Source: Clavulina sp. PMI_390
Taxonomy: Eukaryota; Basidiomycota; Agaricomycetes; Cantharellales; Hydnaceae
Length of the DNA stretch: 64,000 nucleotides
Assembly (NCBI GenBank): GCA_015039315.1
Contig: WIDE01000025.1
Coordinates: forward strand, 306,121-370,120
Direction of reading: 5' to 3'
How positions within the stretch are numbered: the stretch's first letter is position 1; each line of letters starts with the position of its first letter. Below are positions 1 to 11,686 of this stretch, piece by piece. Below the pieces are notes generated by a model, which saw only the letters and a program-made list of their open reading frames with translations, did not search any database and was not told where the DNA came from. Position numbers and translations under genes: made by a program.

Positions 1-1572
1 CTTCAGTCTCGATCTCGATCTCTTGATGATATTTCAGTAAGGTGAATATCCGTGACCATTGCTATGAGTGCCTGTGCGGTCGTTTGTAGCTCTATTCCGC
101 TATGATGGTGAAGACTTCACTCTGTTCATATGAGAGCTGAGTTCAATAAACGTCTACCTTTTTCTTCCTTGACCCAACTCTTGCTGCCTTGTCAGGCCAT
201 CCCTTATCTCAAAGGAGCTGCTGGAGCGCGCCTCCCTCATCGACAGAATTGTCTCATATGCATTGGTACCCTCAGAGCTAGTGGGATCGTTCCTCCCCCT
301 GTTTCCCTAAAAACAACGGGAAAGGGATTGATTGTGGTAGATAGTAACATCTCTGTCCAATATTATTACACGCACTCTGATGACATCTAGCATATATTGA
401 TCAAGATCTTTTCAGGCTGAGGAGCCTTCTCAGGTCGCGAAAGGTAGCCCGAACGGATTTTGTGAAATCTTCTGGCGATGTCTCAAGCTTATTTCAAATG
501 TTACTGCCTTTTCCGGTATTTTTGGGCAATTTTGACGATTTTCGGCATTTGCCGGGCCCCCCAAAGCTTGTGACCATGACCAAAAAGTTTTTGCGGTGTT
601 TCAATTCAAGGGGGGCTGTGACCGTGACGTGAAACTATGGTCGAATTAGGACAGTAATAGGCTGTGAAAAGCTTACGTCAGGTGACAGGGGGGCGCCACA
701 AGACGAAATTGACCAGACCCTCTGTGCTTCTCCGCCCGTCCCGTCCAAACAAACAATAGGGCGATACAAAGCCAAGCAGAGGGCCTGGGCACGAGACTAG
801 TCACTAGCCTGAGATTTGTGATCAATCAGGGCGACATTGATTTGTCAAGTACAGCCTGAGGATTCTTGCTGTCCAAGAAAGAATCCGGCAGTCCAGGGTC
901 TGTATGGCGACACTGTGAACACATCGGCAAACAGACCCGCAGAAGACAGAGTGTAACCGAGTCTGTGGCCCACAGTGCCAAACACATGACGCCAGCCATC
1001 AGCTTTGTGACTCGTACACTCACAACGCAAGTGCGACCAACATCCTGACGCTAAAAGGGAATTCCAAGCATCACTCACCCACGACTTCTAGCTCATATAT
1101 TATCGCATCAACTATTGAGCTACCCTCAATAGCATATTTCTTTTTCAGCTCGAATCCCAACCGTGGCCGAAGTCAACGTTCGGAGCGTTCATTTAGGGTG
1201 TCGAGTTCAGCCCCGACCGAACATCGCCCCGCTGAGTATAAGGGATGCTTGTCACGTCATCCCATCCTATCCTGAGCAGGGTTACGACCTGTCCGTCGTT
1301 GCACATCATGAACATGATCTGCAGCTAACATGAAATGATCCAGCGATCTGCCAAGCACATGCACACTCCTATTCTTACTTTAATACTCTCATCAAACAGC
1401 TCTGATCCTTGCTAAGCTGAACCTCCATAGTTCTTTCCCCTTTCATGAGGTGTTCTCCTTCTTTATGTGCCAAGCCTTTGAGCATCGCTCGAGCCAGCAT
1501 CATGCATTGATCATCCAGAACTTTTGGCGGCGACTAAGGGATCATTATTGCGCTGAATTACCACTCTCTTGC
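1..1572. other. intergenic, no supported gene
   Basis: The longest ORFs here (under 90 codons) resemble nothing recognised, lack plausible introns and overlap in several frames. The last part is the promoter of the first family-A gene. No RNA gene or repeat was recognised. Confidence 0.5.
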
Positions 1573-1578
1573 TATAAG
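1573..1578 (+). promoter_or_regulatory. TATA-like box of first family-A gene
   Basis: TATAAG lies 66 bp before the ATG at 1639. Other family-A genes have a TATA element at a similar distance (TATAAAG at 5767, TATATAAA at 11628), which supports this start. Confidence 0.45.
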
Positions 1579-1638
1579 TACCTCTATCCCGAGGCGTTGG
1601 TAGGATACAGTAAAGCCTCCTCGATACCCCCCAACACT

Positions 1639-2391
1639 ATGGTGCAACTTCATCGTTCATTTAGCACACTAGCGTTGCTGGCCACGCTTATCCCGACCAT
1701 TTCCGCAGCAGCTGTCACCAAATTACCTCCTCCTGGCGAGGTTGCACTCTCTTATCCACAAGACGGACCAATTGCCCGCAGTGCGTCTTGCCCCCAACTC
1801 GTCATGCACTAACTGGACCTAACACTTCTCTTATCAATAGACGACTCTGCAACATTTCGTTGGGAGATCAATACAGGCTCCCTGGGTGGTCTATACTTCA
1901 CATACATTCTTTATTTCATCCTACCATCGGGAGACATCAACTTTGCTGGGCCTAATTTCTACGACAACCCTTCTTCACCACCATCCGGGAAGGCTCCCGT
2001 GGACTGCACACATCCCGATGCTGGCGGCCTCGTATTTCTCCCACAAGTCGGACTTCTGGACGGAGGATCGGGGACCTACACCGCTGTTTGGAACTTCACG
2101 TACACATTCCCTACGTCGGTTGACACGTCAGGGGACTCGATAATGTGCCTAGGGCTGGGGTCAAGTGAGACCTTTGTGCTTCAGCGTCAATTTACTGTGG
2201 TGGACAATGTACCGCAAGCGTCCACAGTCCCTAACGTGAACGTGACATCAACGTTCGCGTCAACACCGACTGGCACCGCATACAAAATCACCTCTTCTGC
2301 ACGCAAGGGCTTGAGCAATGGATCGAATCACTGGCTCAATGCTATGCTGTGCCTTGCTCTGATTAATCTGACAGCAACGTGGCTAGCATGA
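1639..2391 (+). CDS. family-A secreted, probably GPI-anchored protein (copy 1)
   Basis: Two exons, 1639-1780 and 1841-2391 (GTGCGT donor, TCAATAG acceptor, phase 1), give 230 aa. The N-terminus is a hydrophobic signal peptide ending near Ala24-25. The mature part opens with a YPQDGP motif and has an FRW segment just after the intron, ILPSG near residue 73, and the family core YTAVWNFTYTFP followed by ETFVLQRQF. A Ser/Thr-rich linker leads to a hydrophobic C-terminus (MLCLALINLTATWLA), as in GPI-anchored cell-surface proteins. Two cysteines (VDC and IMC) flank the core and could form a disulphide. The YP..G opening resembles Ig-like Kre9/Knh1-type wall proteins, but that is speculation. Its function is unknown. 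A family-G gene faces it tail to tail downstream. Confidence 0.8.
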
Positions 2392-3259
2392 CCATTAGGT
2401 GAATACCCTCTCTATTCTACCTCTTCATCAACTACACTTGGACTGAAGTCTGATACCGCCCCCAGACCATCCAAAGTTCCAAATCATCACTCCACCCAGG
2501 CGGTGTCAGGTGTAGCATACGTGTACCATAGCTTCTCTCGTGATTATTGCATATGTACAGATAGAAATTAGATGATGCTTCTTGATTGATCCCTCTTGTG
2601 CTACGAATGAATGTACGAACATTATTTCTAAGGCAACAATGATCTGTAGAGATTTCCAAAGCCAAATACAGGGTAATGTAGGATGCATATATGATGCCGC
2701 TGCAAGCATAATGGTGGTGGTGATTTTGGCGAATCGAGTCGGAGTGCAAGGTGAAAGCTGTGCTAATTGGACGAGTATTTCGCGACGAGTCGGCGGAATT
2801 CCGTCGCCGCCCCGCGGTGGAGTAGTGGATCAGGCCAGTGGAGAGATTGAGACGACACTCATAGCACTGACAGAGACGTCATCAACTACTGAAAGCAAGG
2901 CGATCATTGGCCGAGAGTAGCAAATTGCGGGGTGTGCGTAGACACTCGCTTCGATGAGGATAATGCGTCAACTCGTAATAAATCAGGGGCGCGGCAGCCA
3001 GTGGAGTGCGAGGCATTGGAGCCCATCGCCGGAACATTGGGCCAGAGGAGGCTCAACCTAACGGTAGGGTCTTCCAGTAAACATGTCTCAGAACTGCGTT
3101 TGTGAGTAAGTTAGGTGTGTCTGTGTATGGTGAGTGAGGATATCGAATAGACAGGAACATTGTTTGTCACACAGAGGAATGCCAGCCTAATAGACAAGTC
3201 CAGATAATACGAGTTTACAATATTTGATTTTGGTGTAATTCTATCTTTTTGAAGGCCTT
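2392..3259. other. intergenic between convergent genes
   Basis: This holds the 3' flanks of the family-A gene at 1639 and the family-G gene ending at 3260. A GC-rich patch near 2780-2830 encodes nothing recognised on either strand. Confidence 0.4.
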
Positions 3260-3972
3260 TCACGAGCCCAACGCCTCTAGCACGGACCCAACAGCATCGG
3301 CTGCACCACCTATTGCCTCGCCTTTCTCTCCCATCTCTAGATCACGCATGACCATAACCCATCCTACAATGATTAGGTCGAGGAAGTACAGCGCCTCGTT
3401 TGCTACGGAGAGGGTCGCTGGAGAGGATTGTTGGAAGGTATGTTTGTTGGATTCATACTTCGCAATAAGGCGTTTGTCGATTCGGAGCTGGATTTCCAGG
3501 ATGGGGAGCAAGAAATATAAGGGACAGCATTCGATACTAAGCAGGGAGGGGACCTACGAAGGGGGTCTGCTTCCCTGTATTCCAGACGCCTTCGCCCATC
3601 GGAGTCTGCGCTTTCCGTCTAGAGAAAAGCAAAGGGTCGACAATATCCAAGATCAGCCTCATCTCTCTTCCTTGATGGAATATGAATCGAGGTAACGTAC
3701 CCCGTAGCGAGCTTTTTCCTGGGGAACATGTCTTTGACTGGCTGCTTAGTTCCCGCATAACTCACGGTACTGGTGTCGAACATATGAAACTCCAGTTCCG
3801 CGATGCACTCTTTTGGCGAGTTCGGAGAAGGTCGGAAGACTCTGGTGACTTTGTTGGTAGTCTCGATCCAGTACATGACGCGACCATCAGCATCGCGAAG
3901 TCTTGTATCCTTATATTCCCGTTGAGTGAGAGTGAAGATAGTCGAAGGGAGTTCTTGATATTTGGATGGCAT
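3260..3972 (-). CDS. DUF6593-like protein (family G, copy 1)
   Basis: Three exons on the minus strand, 3972-3701, 3618-3558 and 3487-3260, give 186 aa with intron phases 2 and 0. The start M-P-S-K-Y-Q-E-L matches the copy at 7474. Domain order: an N-terminal strand region with DADGRVMYWIET (near residue 30), a middle part ending in DMFPRKK, a short exon 2 with a TPMGEGVWN motif, and a C-terminal SVANEALYFLDLIIVGWVMVMRD stretch that can be read as a hydrophobic beta strand or helix. This pattern fits the basidiomycete DUF6593 family, which may share the LURP-one/tubby-like barrel (inference). There is no signal peptide, so a cytoplasmic location is likely. The function is unknown. Confidence 0.75.
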
Positions 3973-5039
3973 GCTGGTTGGGATGATATTCTGTGACGCA
4001 GTCGGAAAAGTTGAGGAGGGTAAGTGATTATAGTTGAATGGATCAGTGGAGGATGAGCTGCTTCGGCATAGTATTTAAGATCCCAGATATGCATCCTGGA
4101 TGACGCAAGAGGCTGTTCCAGCAATCCAGATACCGCCGCGTCGGCGTCGTTCGGGCTTCGCCCCACACCCAGGCTCACAGTGGAGCCAGGGAACCAAGAT
4201 CCTTACGAACTCAGGAAGATGGCGCCAAGGACGAACAGCAGCGCCAAGAAAGAGACTTAATGAGCCAAGGAAAGCGAGGGAATATGTGAGGGAGCCGTTC
4301 ACGGCGTCTGCTTTGGAGGGTGTTGATAGGTGATATTAAGGCACGGAGGGAGAAGAAAGTTGCATTAGACGCTGCGAAAGCAAAACAGAGAGGCCAATAC
4401 TGTGGTGCCAACATGATGATATTGTAGTGAGCTTGTCACTGCAAAGATGGTACTACGGTGGCCAGTGACGAGAATAAGCGCCCACTGCGGCATCTGCCTC
4501 TTACTGCTACACCCAGAGCGCAACAATCGAAACAAAATATTGAAGCCAAGAACATAATATCACCCAACCGCCTTCTAGATACCTTCTGAGCTCCATCCAT
4601 GATCGGTCCTGAAAACTTGCCCATCTGAATGCTGAAGATCATCACTGATTCACTGGTAATCCTTGCATGGCGCCTGTACCCAAACCTGGCTGTGTCTGAA
4701 CACAACTCCCCCATTCTCTCCTGAATGAGCTGTAGCCAACGTTGCATGAACTTCTGTACTCAAAGAAACCCCACTCCTTCCCTGACTATCACGGCCTTGC
4801 AAGTAACGCCGCCACTATGTTAGGGAGGGCCCAAGATTCCCGACGTCCCAATGATCTTCCATACAGCAGCCTCAATCTTGTTGACCATATGAGAAAGGCC
4901 CATGAATCATAGGTGCTGCTCTCCTCGTTTAATCATTATACGAATGTCTTCATCCCTTTGATCCGCCGGGAAGCTCCCATTCGGATCTGTTTCAATCGCC
5001 GTGCTGTACGTACTGATACGCGCCAAGACTCTTTCACAT
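3973..5039. other. intergenic, divergent promoter region
   Basis: No coding signal is convincing; several ORFs of 60-100 codons overlap on both strands. It separates the minus-strand family-G gene from the duplicated family-A promoter that begins near 5040. Confidence 0.4.
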
Positions 5040-5450
5040 ATCCTCGCGGAGCAGTCTCGTTGTGTCTCGCCGCGGTCCCTCGTGCCAGTGTGTAGCTCAC
5101 TCCCAGCAACTTCATCATCCGCCGAGAACCAATCCTTCCTCCTTGCTCTTTGCACCGATTTGAATGTTGATGATAAGGCTTGGGGATTTACATCCATCCG
5201 AGGCTACAAAGCTTTTGATATCTTCATAGGATGGTATAAGGTGATGACCTCTTGATAGCCATTTGCCACTATGGTTCATAGACACTTCGTGCTCGGGCTC
5301 ACGATGCTGGGCCTTATGGCACTTCCTCCAACTATCTCGGCCTATTTTATCACTGATGAATTGCTTCTGGATAACGTTGGGTTGATCTACCTCAATCGTT
5401 CTCAAAGATATTCCATGATACCTACTTGGACTTCATTACTAGGTATGTAT
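5040..5450 (+). pseudogene. duplicated promoter plus family-A exon-1 remnant
   Basis: Sequence from about 5040 aligns with the promoter and exon 1 of the intact gene at 5833, roughly 555 bp downstream. Shared stretches include the GTAGCTCACTC block (5091 and 5657) and the AAAGCTT element (5208 and 5769). An ATG at 5271 opens a signal-peptide-like reading (MVHRHFVLGLTMLG) and a degraded VGLIYLN segment in place of the family's VELIYP. There is no exon 2: sequence after 5450 runs into the second promoter copy. It is a dead partial duplicate, though transcription from its promoter is possible. Confidence 0.6.
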
Positions 5451-5599
5451 GCGAGACATGCTTTGCTATCATGTCATAGACGCTGTCCGACTTCTTGGCT
5501 CAATGTGCGGCACCTTTTCATTTGTGGATCTGCCAAGGAAGTCTCCATACAGATTCATCTCACTCGTTGTTCTGTATTAATGTACGCTAAGAATATATC

Positions 5600-5832
5600 G
5601 CGCCTTCCTTTGAACCACCTTGGTCGACTTTCTCCGCGCTGCCTCATGCTGGTGCGTAGCTCACTCGGCGAGCTCCACCATCTGGTTGAGAACGATCATC
5701 ACTCCTTTCTTCCTCTGCCGACTTGAATGGTGATGAGATGACCAGGCCCTTTCCGGTTACCAAAGCTATAAAGCTTCTGAACTCCCCGCGAGATCGCGAG
5801 CGGAGATACCCCATCGATAGGCACTCTCGACC
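5600..5832 (+). repeat. second copy of family-A promoter repeat
   Basis: This is the partner of 5040-5270 and the working promoter of the gene at 5833. It contains TATAAAG at 5767-5773, 60 bp before the ATG. The first copy has the same place altered to CTACAAAG, so its TATA element is damaged. Confidence 0.55.
5767..5773 (+). promoter_or_regulatory. TATA box of family-A copy 2
   Basis: TATAAAG lies 60 bp upstream of the ATG at 5833. The equivalent site of the upstream duplicated promoter has lost the motif. Confidence 0.5.
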
Positions 5833-6580
5833 ATGGTGTTCGCGTTCAAGGTCTTGGCGCTTGGCGCGCTTTTTTCGAGCGGCTTGGTAGTAGGTTATTC
5901 TAAGGCGCCTGTTCCAAGCAATGTCGAGTTGATCTATCCTCAAGAGGCTACGATTCCTCTGAGTACGCTAGGCTCCTTCAAACCCGTATCGCTGCTATGT
6001 TCATACTATAGCTGACTTCGCTACCACCAATCTCGCAGATAGCGACACTACTTTTGGCTGGGTCTTTACAAACGACGCTCAGGCCGGTGTCTATTTCACG
6101 GGGTCCATCGACCTCATCCTCCCATCTGGCAAAGTTGCATCAATCTCGCAGGATTCCAACTCCAACCCTAACGAGATTGGATTCACCGACTGTTCGAAAA
6201 CGATCCTGACTTCTGCCACAAACTACCTAATATCGGATGCGGGTGGAGGCGAAGGAAACTACATTGCGATGTGGAACTTCACTTACGCGTTCCCATCCAC
6301 TGTTGATGTCACAAACGGCAAAATAGTCTGCACGGGTCTTGGGCTAAGCGAGACGTTTTTACTCCAACGCAACATCAGCGTGGTTGCGAACGCGGCCCAA
6401 TCGTCGTCGTACCCCACCCAGAGCGCATCAGCAACGTTCTCAGCGACACCAACAGGGGTTGCCTATAACCCCACCGCTTCCGCCAGCAGTGCAGAGGGAA
6501 ACAATCCGCTTCGGCAAGGTTGGACTCTCGTGCTAGCTTTCATGATGAGCCTGTGCGCCGCTCTGATTCAGGCGTGCTGA
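5833..6580 (+). CDS. family-A secreted, probably GPI-anchored protein (copy 2)
   Basis: Exons 5833-5962 and 6039-6580 (GTACGC donor, CTCGCAG acceptor, phase 1) give 223 aa. It has a signal peptide (MVFAFKVLALGALFSSG), then the family opening VELIYPQ, TFGW after the intron, a LILPSG strand, the core YIAMWNFTYAFP and ETFLLQRN. A Ser/Thr/Ala-rich linker precedes a hydrophobic tail ending ALIQAC. The two conserved cysteines (TDC, IVC) are present, with an extra cysteine near the end and another as the last residue; both lie in the tail that GPI attachment would remove. A family-G gene (6767-7474, minus) converges on it with only 187 bp between stops, repeating the arrangement at 1639/3972. Confidence 0.8.
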
Positions 6581-6766
6581 GGTCAGTATCCTCTGTTTCT
6601 GTAGCTCTGAATCTTCGAGCCTGATGTGGGCTCTCCTGTATAGCAGAAGCGAATGCACTGTTGCCTACGTGCTGTGAACGAGATTAATATGTAGAAATAT
6701 AATACAACAGTCTTTCTTCTTTCCGATTAGTTGATGCCAGGATGTCATCGCGATATCCCCACGCTA

Positions 6767-7474
6767 TCATGACAACAAATCCAGGACATTTGTGGCGATG
6801 TCGAGTCCATCGTTCACCGTCTCGCCTTTCTCGCCGCGTTCCACGTCTCGCATCAGGACAATCCACCCAACGACAACGAGATCAAGGAAGGGCAACATCT
6901 CGTCGGCGACAGTGAGCGTTGCTGGCGAAGACTTGTGGAAAACGCGCTTGTTGGAGGTATACTTGGCAAGAAGCCGTTTCTCGATTCTGAGCTAGATATT
7001 GACAATCGTATCAACGATTAAACGTGAGCAAAGCGCGTGAAAAAATGATAGAGAAATCTGCACGTACGAAGGGTGCCTTTCTTCCTGGGGACCAAATGGA
7101 TTCACCGAGGGGAGTCTGAGCTTTCCGCCTACAAAAATGGATCAGATGGAATTAGCGTTTTGGAATGACGGATACTTCAACGAGAGAGTGAGGACATACC
7201 CGGAAGTGAGTGAGTGTCTCTTGGGGAACATGTCCTTCAGCGGCTGCTTATATCCCATGTACGTGATCATGCTGGTATGAAAGGTATGGAAATCAAGCTC
7301 CGCAATGCAGCATTCTGGCGAGCTTGGGTGCGAATTATAGACCCGAGTGATCTTGTCGGACGAGGTCTCGATTGAGAAGATGATACAGCCATGAGAATCG
7401 CGAATGACTGTATCCTTGTGATCACGTTCGCTTAGTAAGAAGACTGAGGATGGGAGCTCTTGATATTTCGGCAT
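6767..7474 (-). CDS. DUF6593-like protein (family G, copy 2)
   Basis: Three minus-strand exons, 7474-7200, 7128-7068 and 6991-6767, give 186 aa, the same length and the same intron phases (2, 0) as the copy at 3972. Starts agree (MPKYQELPSSVF), and both keep KQP.KDMFP at the end of exon 1 and SPATL near the start of the C-terminal segment. The C-terminal strand reads FLDLVVVGWIVLMRD. The usual YWIET motif has become FSIET. It is probably cytoplasmic, with no signal peptide; function unknown. It and the gene at 3972 are each other's closest relatives in the window. Confidence 0.75.
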
Positions 7475-8324
7475 ATCGATAGTGCTGCGACGAGAGATGG
7501 ATAGTTGGCAAAGTGGGGTATGGTCGTTAGTGTGGCGGCATCGCGAACAACCGCCTATTTGAGGCGCTGGTCTGTCGGACCAAGGGCCCCACAATGCTTC
7601 GCCTTATAGATGCACGCTTGAATCCTTGCATGACGCAGTCAGCTGCGTCAACAACTGGGCTATCACAGAACTGGAAGGGTTGATGGTATGTCACCGCCCG
7701 CAGTGGAGCGGGGGGTCCAAGTCGGTACATGTATTCAGATGGTTCACAATATCAAACATAAACGCCAATATGCCTGTAAACGTCCCAAAATAGGCCCCAA
7801 AAGTGGATAAATTGTTGAAAAGCAGGGAAAGCGACGCTTGCCCAACACCATCGCTGCATGTCACCTCCCAACATACGGAGTGTGAATGTCAGTCAAATGA
7901 GGAGGATATTCATCCAAGTCAGAAATTTCCACTAGTGGCGGCCGCTGTTGCAATTCAACAGCAAGCCTTCAAGAAATGAGTGCTATAAGGGAGATGGAGG
8001 CAGGGACGGTGAGGAGGACGAACGTGGGAAAATCCAAGCGCATATAAGCGCCGAGGTCTCCTCGTGTTGGAACCACAACCACAAATTCCGTGCAAGCCTT
8101 TCCCGCTGCTGTGAAACTTCGCGCCCGTGAATTTGTCCTGCTTCAAGCTCGTCCAATGAATGGAGCATAGTCAGCCAGCGGGATCTGCATCGGGTCTTAC
8201 CGCACTCCAAATATTTGGCTCACCACGATGACATCATCGACCACGGTGTGCTCACACTAGACGGTCATATACTAGGAGGCCTCCGTTGCAAGGCAAGACA
8301 AACATATATCGAACTTTCACGATC
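7475..8324. other. intergenic, divergent promoter region
   Basis: No ORF here is supported. It holds promoters of the minus-strand family-G gene and of the family-A gene at 8325. A short stretch at 7931-7945 joins SpeI-like and NotI-like hexamers/octamers but has no other vector character. Confidence 0.4.
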
Positions 8325-9149
8325 ATGATCGGGCTACACTTGTCGTTACTGGCTTTCGTAGCCGCCGCTATACCAAGAGCTGCCGCCATAGCCGTGTCCA
8401 CTGTCCCGCTCCCGAGTGACGTCGAGCTCATTTATCCTAATGGAGTAGTCCCCCTTAGTACGTCTCAGCGTCCCTTTCTTTGTGCAACTTTCATGTTGCT
8501 GCACAATTCTCCAGCGATGTTATACGTCCCGCCGTCACCCTTCTTCAGCCTACTTATATAGAACATTCTCACAATCATAGATTCTAAAGCCTACTTTGGC
8601 TGGTACTTCGAGAAAACTCTGCTTTCGGGCGCATACTTTAATGGTTCAGTGTATTTGATCCTCCCATCCGGAGCCACTACTTCTGCCGCATGGGCGTCAA
8701 ACTACAACGCGACGACGTTTGGGAGCGCCCCCGTCGATTGCTCGAATGTCGATAGCGCCTTCTTGTTCGCATATGACCCCATCTCCAAAGCTGGAGAGGG
8801 AGCGGGAATGTATACGGCCGTATGGAACTTCACCTACATCTTCCCCTCCTCCGTTGACACCTCGGACAACAACGTAACATGCACAGGCATTGGATCAAGC
8901 GAATTCTTCGTTCTCCAAAGCCAATTCATGGTCTCGGAGAATATCACCACAAATGCAACGGTGACAACGACAGTGCAGTACCCGATCCAGAGTGTGTCGA
9001 CCATGTTGAGTGCGTCACCAACTGGGACGCTATACAGCCCATCTACTACGGCTAGTGGAAATTCAAGGGCGTCACTTCTTCTGCCTTATTGGGGCATGAT
9101 ATCTGTTGTCGTCGGCATCTTCGCAGCGCATATCCTCTCTTTGACATAG
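8325..9149 (+). CDS. family-A secreted, probably GPI-anchored protein (copy 3)
   Basis: Exons 8325-8457 and 8581-9149 (GTACGT donor, AATCATAG acceptor, phase 1) give 233 aa. The ATG at 8325 is preferred because it directly opens the signal peptide (MIGLHLSLLAFVAAAIP), as in the paralogues. It contains VELIYP, YFGW, the YLILPSG strand, PVDC, YTAVWNFTYIFPSSV, VTC and SEFFVLQSQF. Several Asn-X-Ser/Thr sites suit a glycosylated surface protein. The tail is hydrophobic (GMISVVVGIFAAHILSL). It is closest to the next gene, at 10047: both read NSKA/DSKA after the intron and share LSGAYFNGS. Confidence 0.8.
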
Positions 9150-10046
9150 GCGTGCTGGATATTTCCTCATTTCTGAAATTTTGGCCGCTTTCTCTCGCAC
9201 ACATCTCATACACGCCTCATACATGTAGTTATCAAAGTGCGAATTTATCGACCTGTAATTCAATATCTCACCTTGGCCATGATCAAGCCGTCCAGAAGGT
9301 AGTCTGGCATGGACCGACGTCAGTGAGCCACAGTGCAACGTGGTAGACGAGCCACGGCCAATGCTGGTCGAGTGGATATTGCTATTCATTGCCCCCTGGA
9401 ATAATGACAACCCCGTTATTGATGCGAGGATTGTCAAGGGGTTTGCAGCACGAATGCAAATGCATGTGGATCGGAGCCAGATATCATTTTCCAGGAGTAC
9501 AAGCTAATCTACATCTCCTAATAGCCCAAGGGTTTGGTACTCGACAATGTAGAAGTGCCTAGATGGTTCAGTAGTTCATTAACCCGGATCAATTGATAAT
9601 TTTTGATAATAGTTGTTCAGAGGATAGTAGGAGCAGGACAGGGAGAAATAAGCGCTGAACTTCCCACGTTTTTCCTCCACATCCTCGAGCCCTTCACTTC
9701 GAGGTGCTCTTAGTTATGAATTGTTCGACCGCGCTGGCCTGGGCGATTGTATACATGTGGAGGGCCTAGTGAATCAGAATCGACGATGGATACTGTCAAT
9801 GAGCATACAAGCTATGCAGGTGGACCACTCGACCAATGGCCTTCCATGTGCTGCTGGTGGAACTCTGCTAATCTGTGTGCTTCTACCCCACAAATCACTC
9901 GAAGTTGATGCTCCAACTCTAATATCGCTCCAATCCGCTTTGCGATCCATGGTTGTACACAGTCTTTGGGTCCAGTAGTACATATAGCCCGCACCAGGGT
10001 TTCTTGGTCCAGAAATCAATAGCGTTTTCGATCGTCTCTCACTACA
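9150..10046. other. intergenic between family-A copies 3 and 4
   Basis: No gene is supported. Short ORFs on both strands have no recognisable motif. The promoter of the gene at 10047 lies at the right end. Confidence 0.4.
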
Positions 10047-10843
10047 ATGGTTCATGTTTGTCGGTCGCTCCGTCTTCTTGGCGCTGTTCTCGTCCATCTA
10101 TCAAGTCTCGCTGCTGCCGCCGTCTCAAAGGTCCCGCTTCCAAGCGTCTTTGAGCTGATATGTCCTAGAAATGGTTCTGTTCCCCTTGGTACGTCCTGTC
10201 TACTCTTTAAATTCCCAACTTTTCTTTGGATCAATTCTCTAGACCCCGCTGAAACCAATCAATCGCTCACCCTACGTCCTGGTTGATAGATTCTAAAGCC
10301 TCATTCGGCTGGGCGTTTCCCGAAACTGGCCTCTCGGGTGCCTATTTCAACGGCTCCATGTATCTCATCCTCCCTTCTGGCAACACTACCGGCGCCGCAT
10401 GGGCCTCAGACTACAATGCCACAACAGTCGGCACCTCTCCCATGGACTGCTCACATGTCGACGCCTCCCTCCTTTTCTCCTACGACCCCATGTACAAAGC
10501 TGGCGGCGGAGTAGGTACCTACACGGTAGTGTGGAACTTTACCTATATCTTCCCAGCCTCGCTAAATGTCACTGGGGACTCGGTCACTTGCATGGGCATC
10601 GGACCAAGCGAGTCGTACGTTGAGACGCTGCAGTTCACCGTAGTAGGGAACATGAGCGTGAACACGAAGACGACGTCAGAGTTCTCCACTCAGACGATTA
10701 CAGGCGTACTGGGCCCATCATCGGTCACTGGGACGGTCTACGCCCCGTCGTCTTCGTCCAAAAAGTACCGATACTTCAGCGGTTCAAGTTTAGCCTTGGC
10801 TATTTTATGGCTCGCCGTGGCGCAAGTCCTTGTTACATTATAA
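10047..10843 (+). CDS. family-A secreted, probably GPI-anchored protein (copy 4)
   Basis: Exons 10047-10188 and 10290-10843 (GTACGT donor, TTGATAG acceptor, phase 1) give 231 aa. Signal peptide MVHVCRSLRLLGAVLVHLSS is followed by KVPLPS, a degraded FELICP opening, FGW, LSGAYFNGS, YLILPSG, PMDC, YTVVWNFTYIFPASL and VTC. Its ETLQF replaces the VLQRQF of the others. The tail ends in a hydrophobic stretch (LALAILWLAVAQVLVTL), fitting GPI attachment. The extra cysteine in FELIC is unusual for the family. Confidence 0.8.
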
Positions 10844-11627
10844 AATGAGGTTTGTATCCTGTACCTACCAAATTCTTTTGCGGTTTCTCCCATGCACTAA
10901 AGTCATGTCGTATCCTCCTCCAGTGCTTTGGGCGCGACCTTGGCCCGTGATTTGATCTGTCCACATTTCTATAGGACAGCAGTAACAGCGCTTTCTCATT
11001 ATTATTGCAGTAGCATGAATGAACACCCAACAGCGGCCCAGAGTTCCATGGCCTCGTGCCAAAAAGTTGGTGACCTAGATTGGGAACCGTGAGAATGCAC
11101 CCAATCCTGCCAAGCCAAGCGCATCCCAAGCTCTTACCATCACCCCATCATGCAACCGTTATTGGTACATCTCCTTGGTACGATAAACGACTACATCGGG
11201 CTCTTTACGCTGAAAATAGAATCTGCAAAACTGCTGCCGCTCACCAAGAACACTATCATTCTCAGAGTAGCTTCGCCAAGATCAAATCCAGTGGCTACCT
11301 ACAACCTATTTTGGGGCTCGAGTACCTGTGAACAATACTTTTGTCTCAAATTTTGAGGCTCTCAGCGAGCCGGCTATCTCTTCTAGGCTGAGCCTTTAGC
11401 CTTTCCACCCAAACCATCGGTTTTGCTCTGTGATGGCAACGACCCAAAAGTACGGTTCGCCAAGAAAAAGGATGATATGTCCCTCGTGATTGATCTATTC
11501 TAATTGTCTCTCGAACTGATTCATAAAATAGCATATCTTTGCTATCGTTGAGATGGGTCGCCACCTGATCTCCATCCGTAACACAAGCTCGGAGTTCAAA
11601 AATCCACTTATCTTCATGTTGCAGTGC
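10844..11627. other. intergenic between family-A copies 4 and 5
   Basis: No gene is supported; short ORFs are present on both strands without recognisable motifs. Confidence 0.4.
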
Positions 11628-11635
11628 TATATAAA
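11628..11635 (+). promoter_or_regulatory. TATA box of family-A copy 5
   Basis: TATATAAA lies 52 bp before the initiator ATG at 11687. This argues against the longer reading frame that opens at 11624, since that would begin inside the TATA box. Confidence 0.5.
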
Positions 11636-11686
11636 CCCTTGCAGAAGCTAGAATCAGTGTCACCCTCATCTGCCCGCCTCACAATC

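Noticed and set aside
3249..3695. Plus-strand ORF of 148 codons
   Set aside because: Antisense to exons of the minus-strand DUF6593-like gene, whose frames and splice sites agree with paralogues.
7931..7945. SpeI-NotI-like stretch resembling a cloning polylinker
   Set aside because: Flanking sequence has no further vector sites, and both sides read as ordinary intergenic DNA; chance occurrence is more likely.
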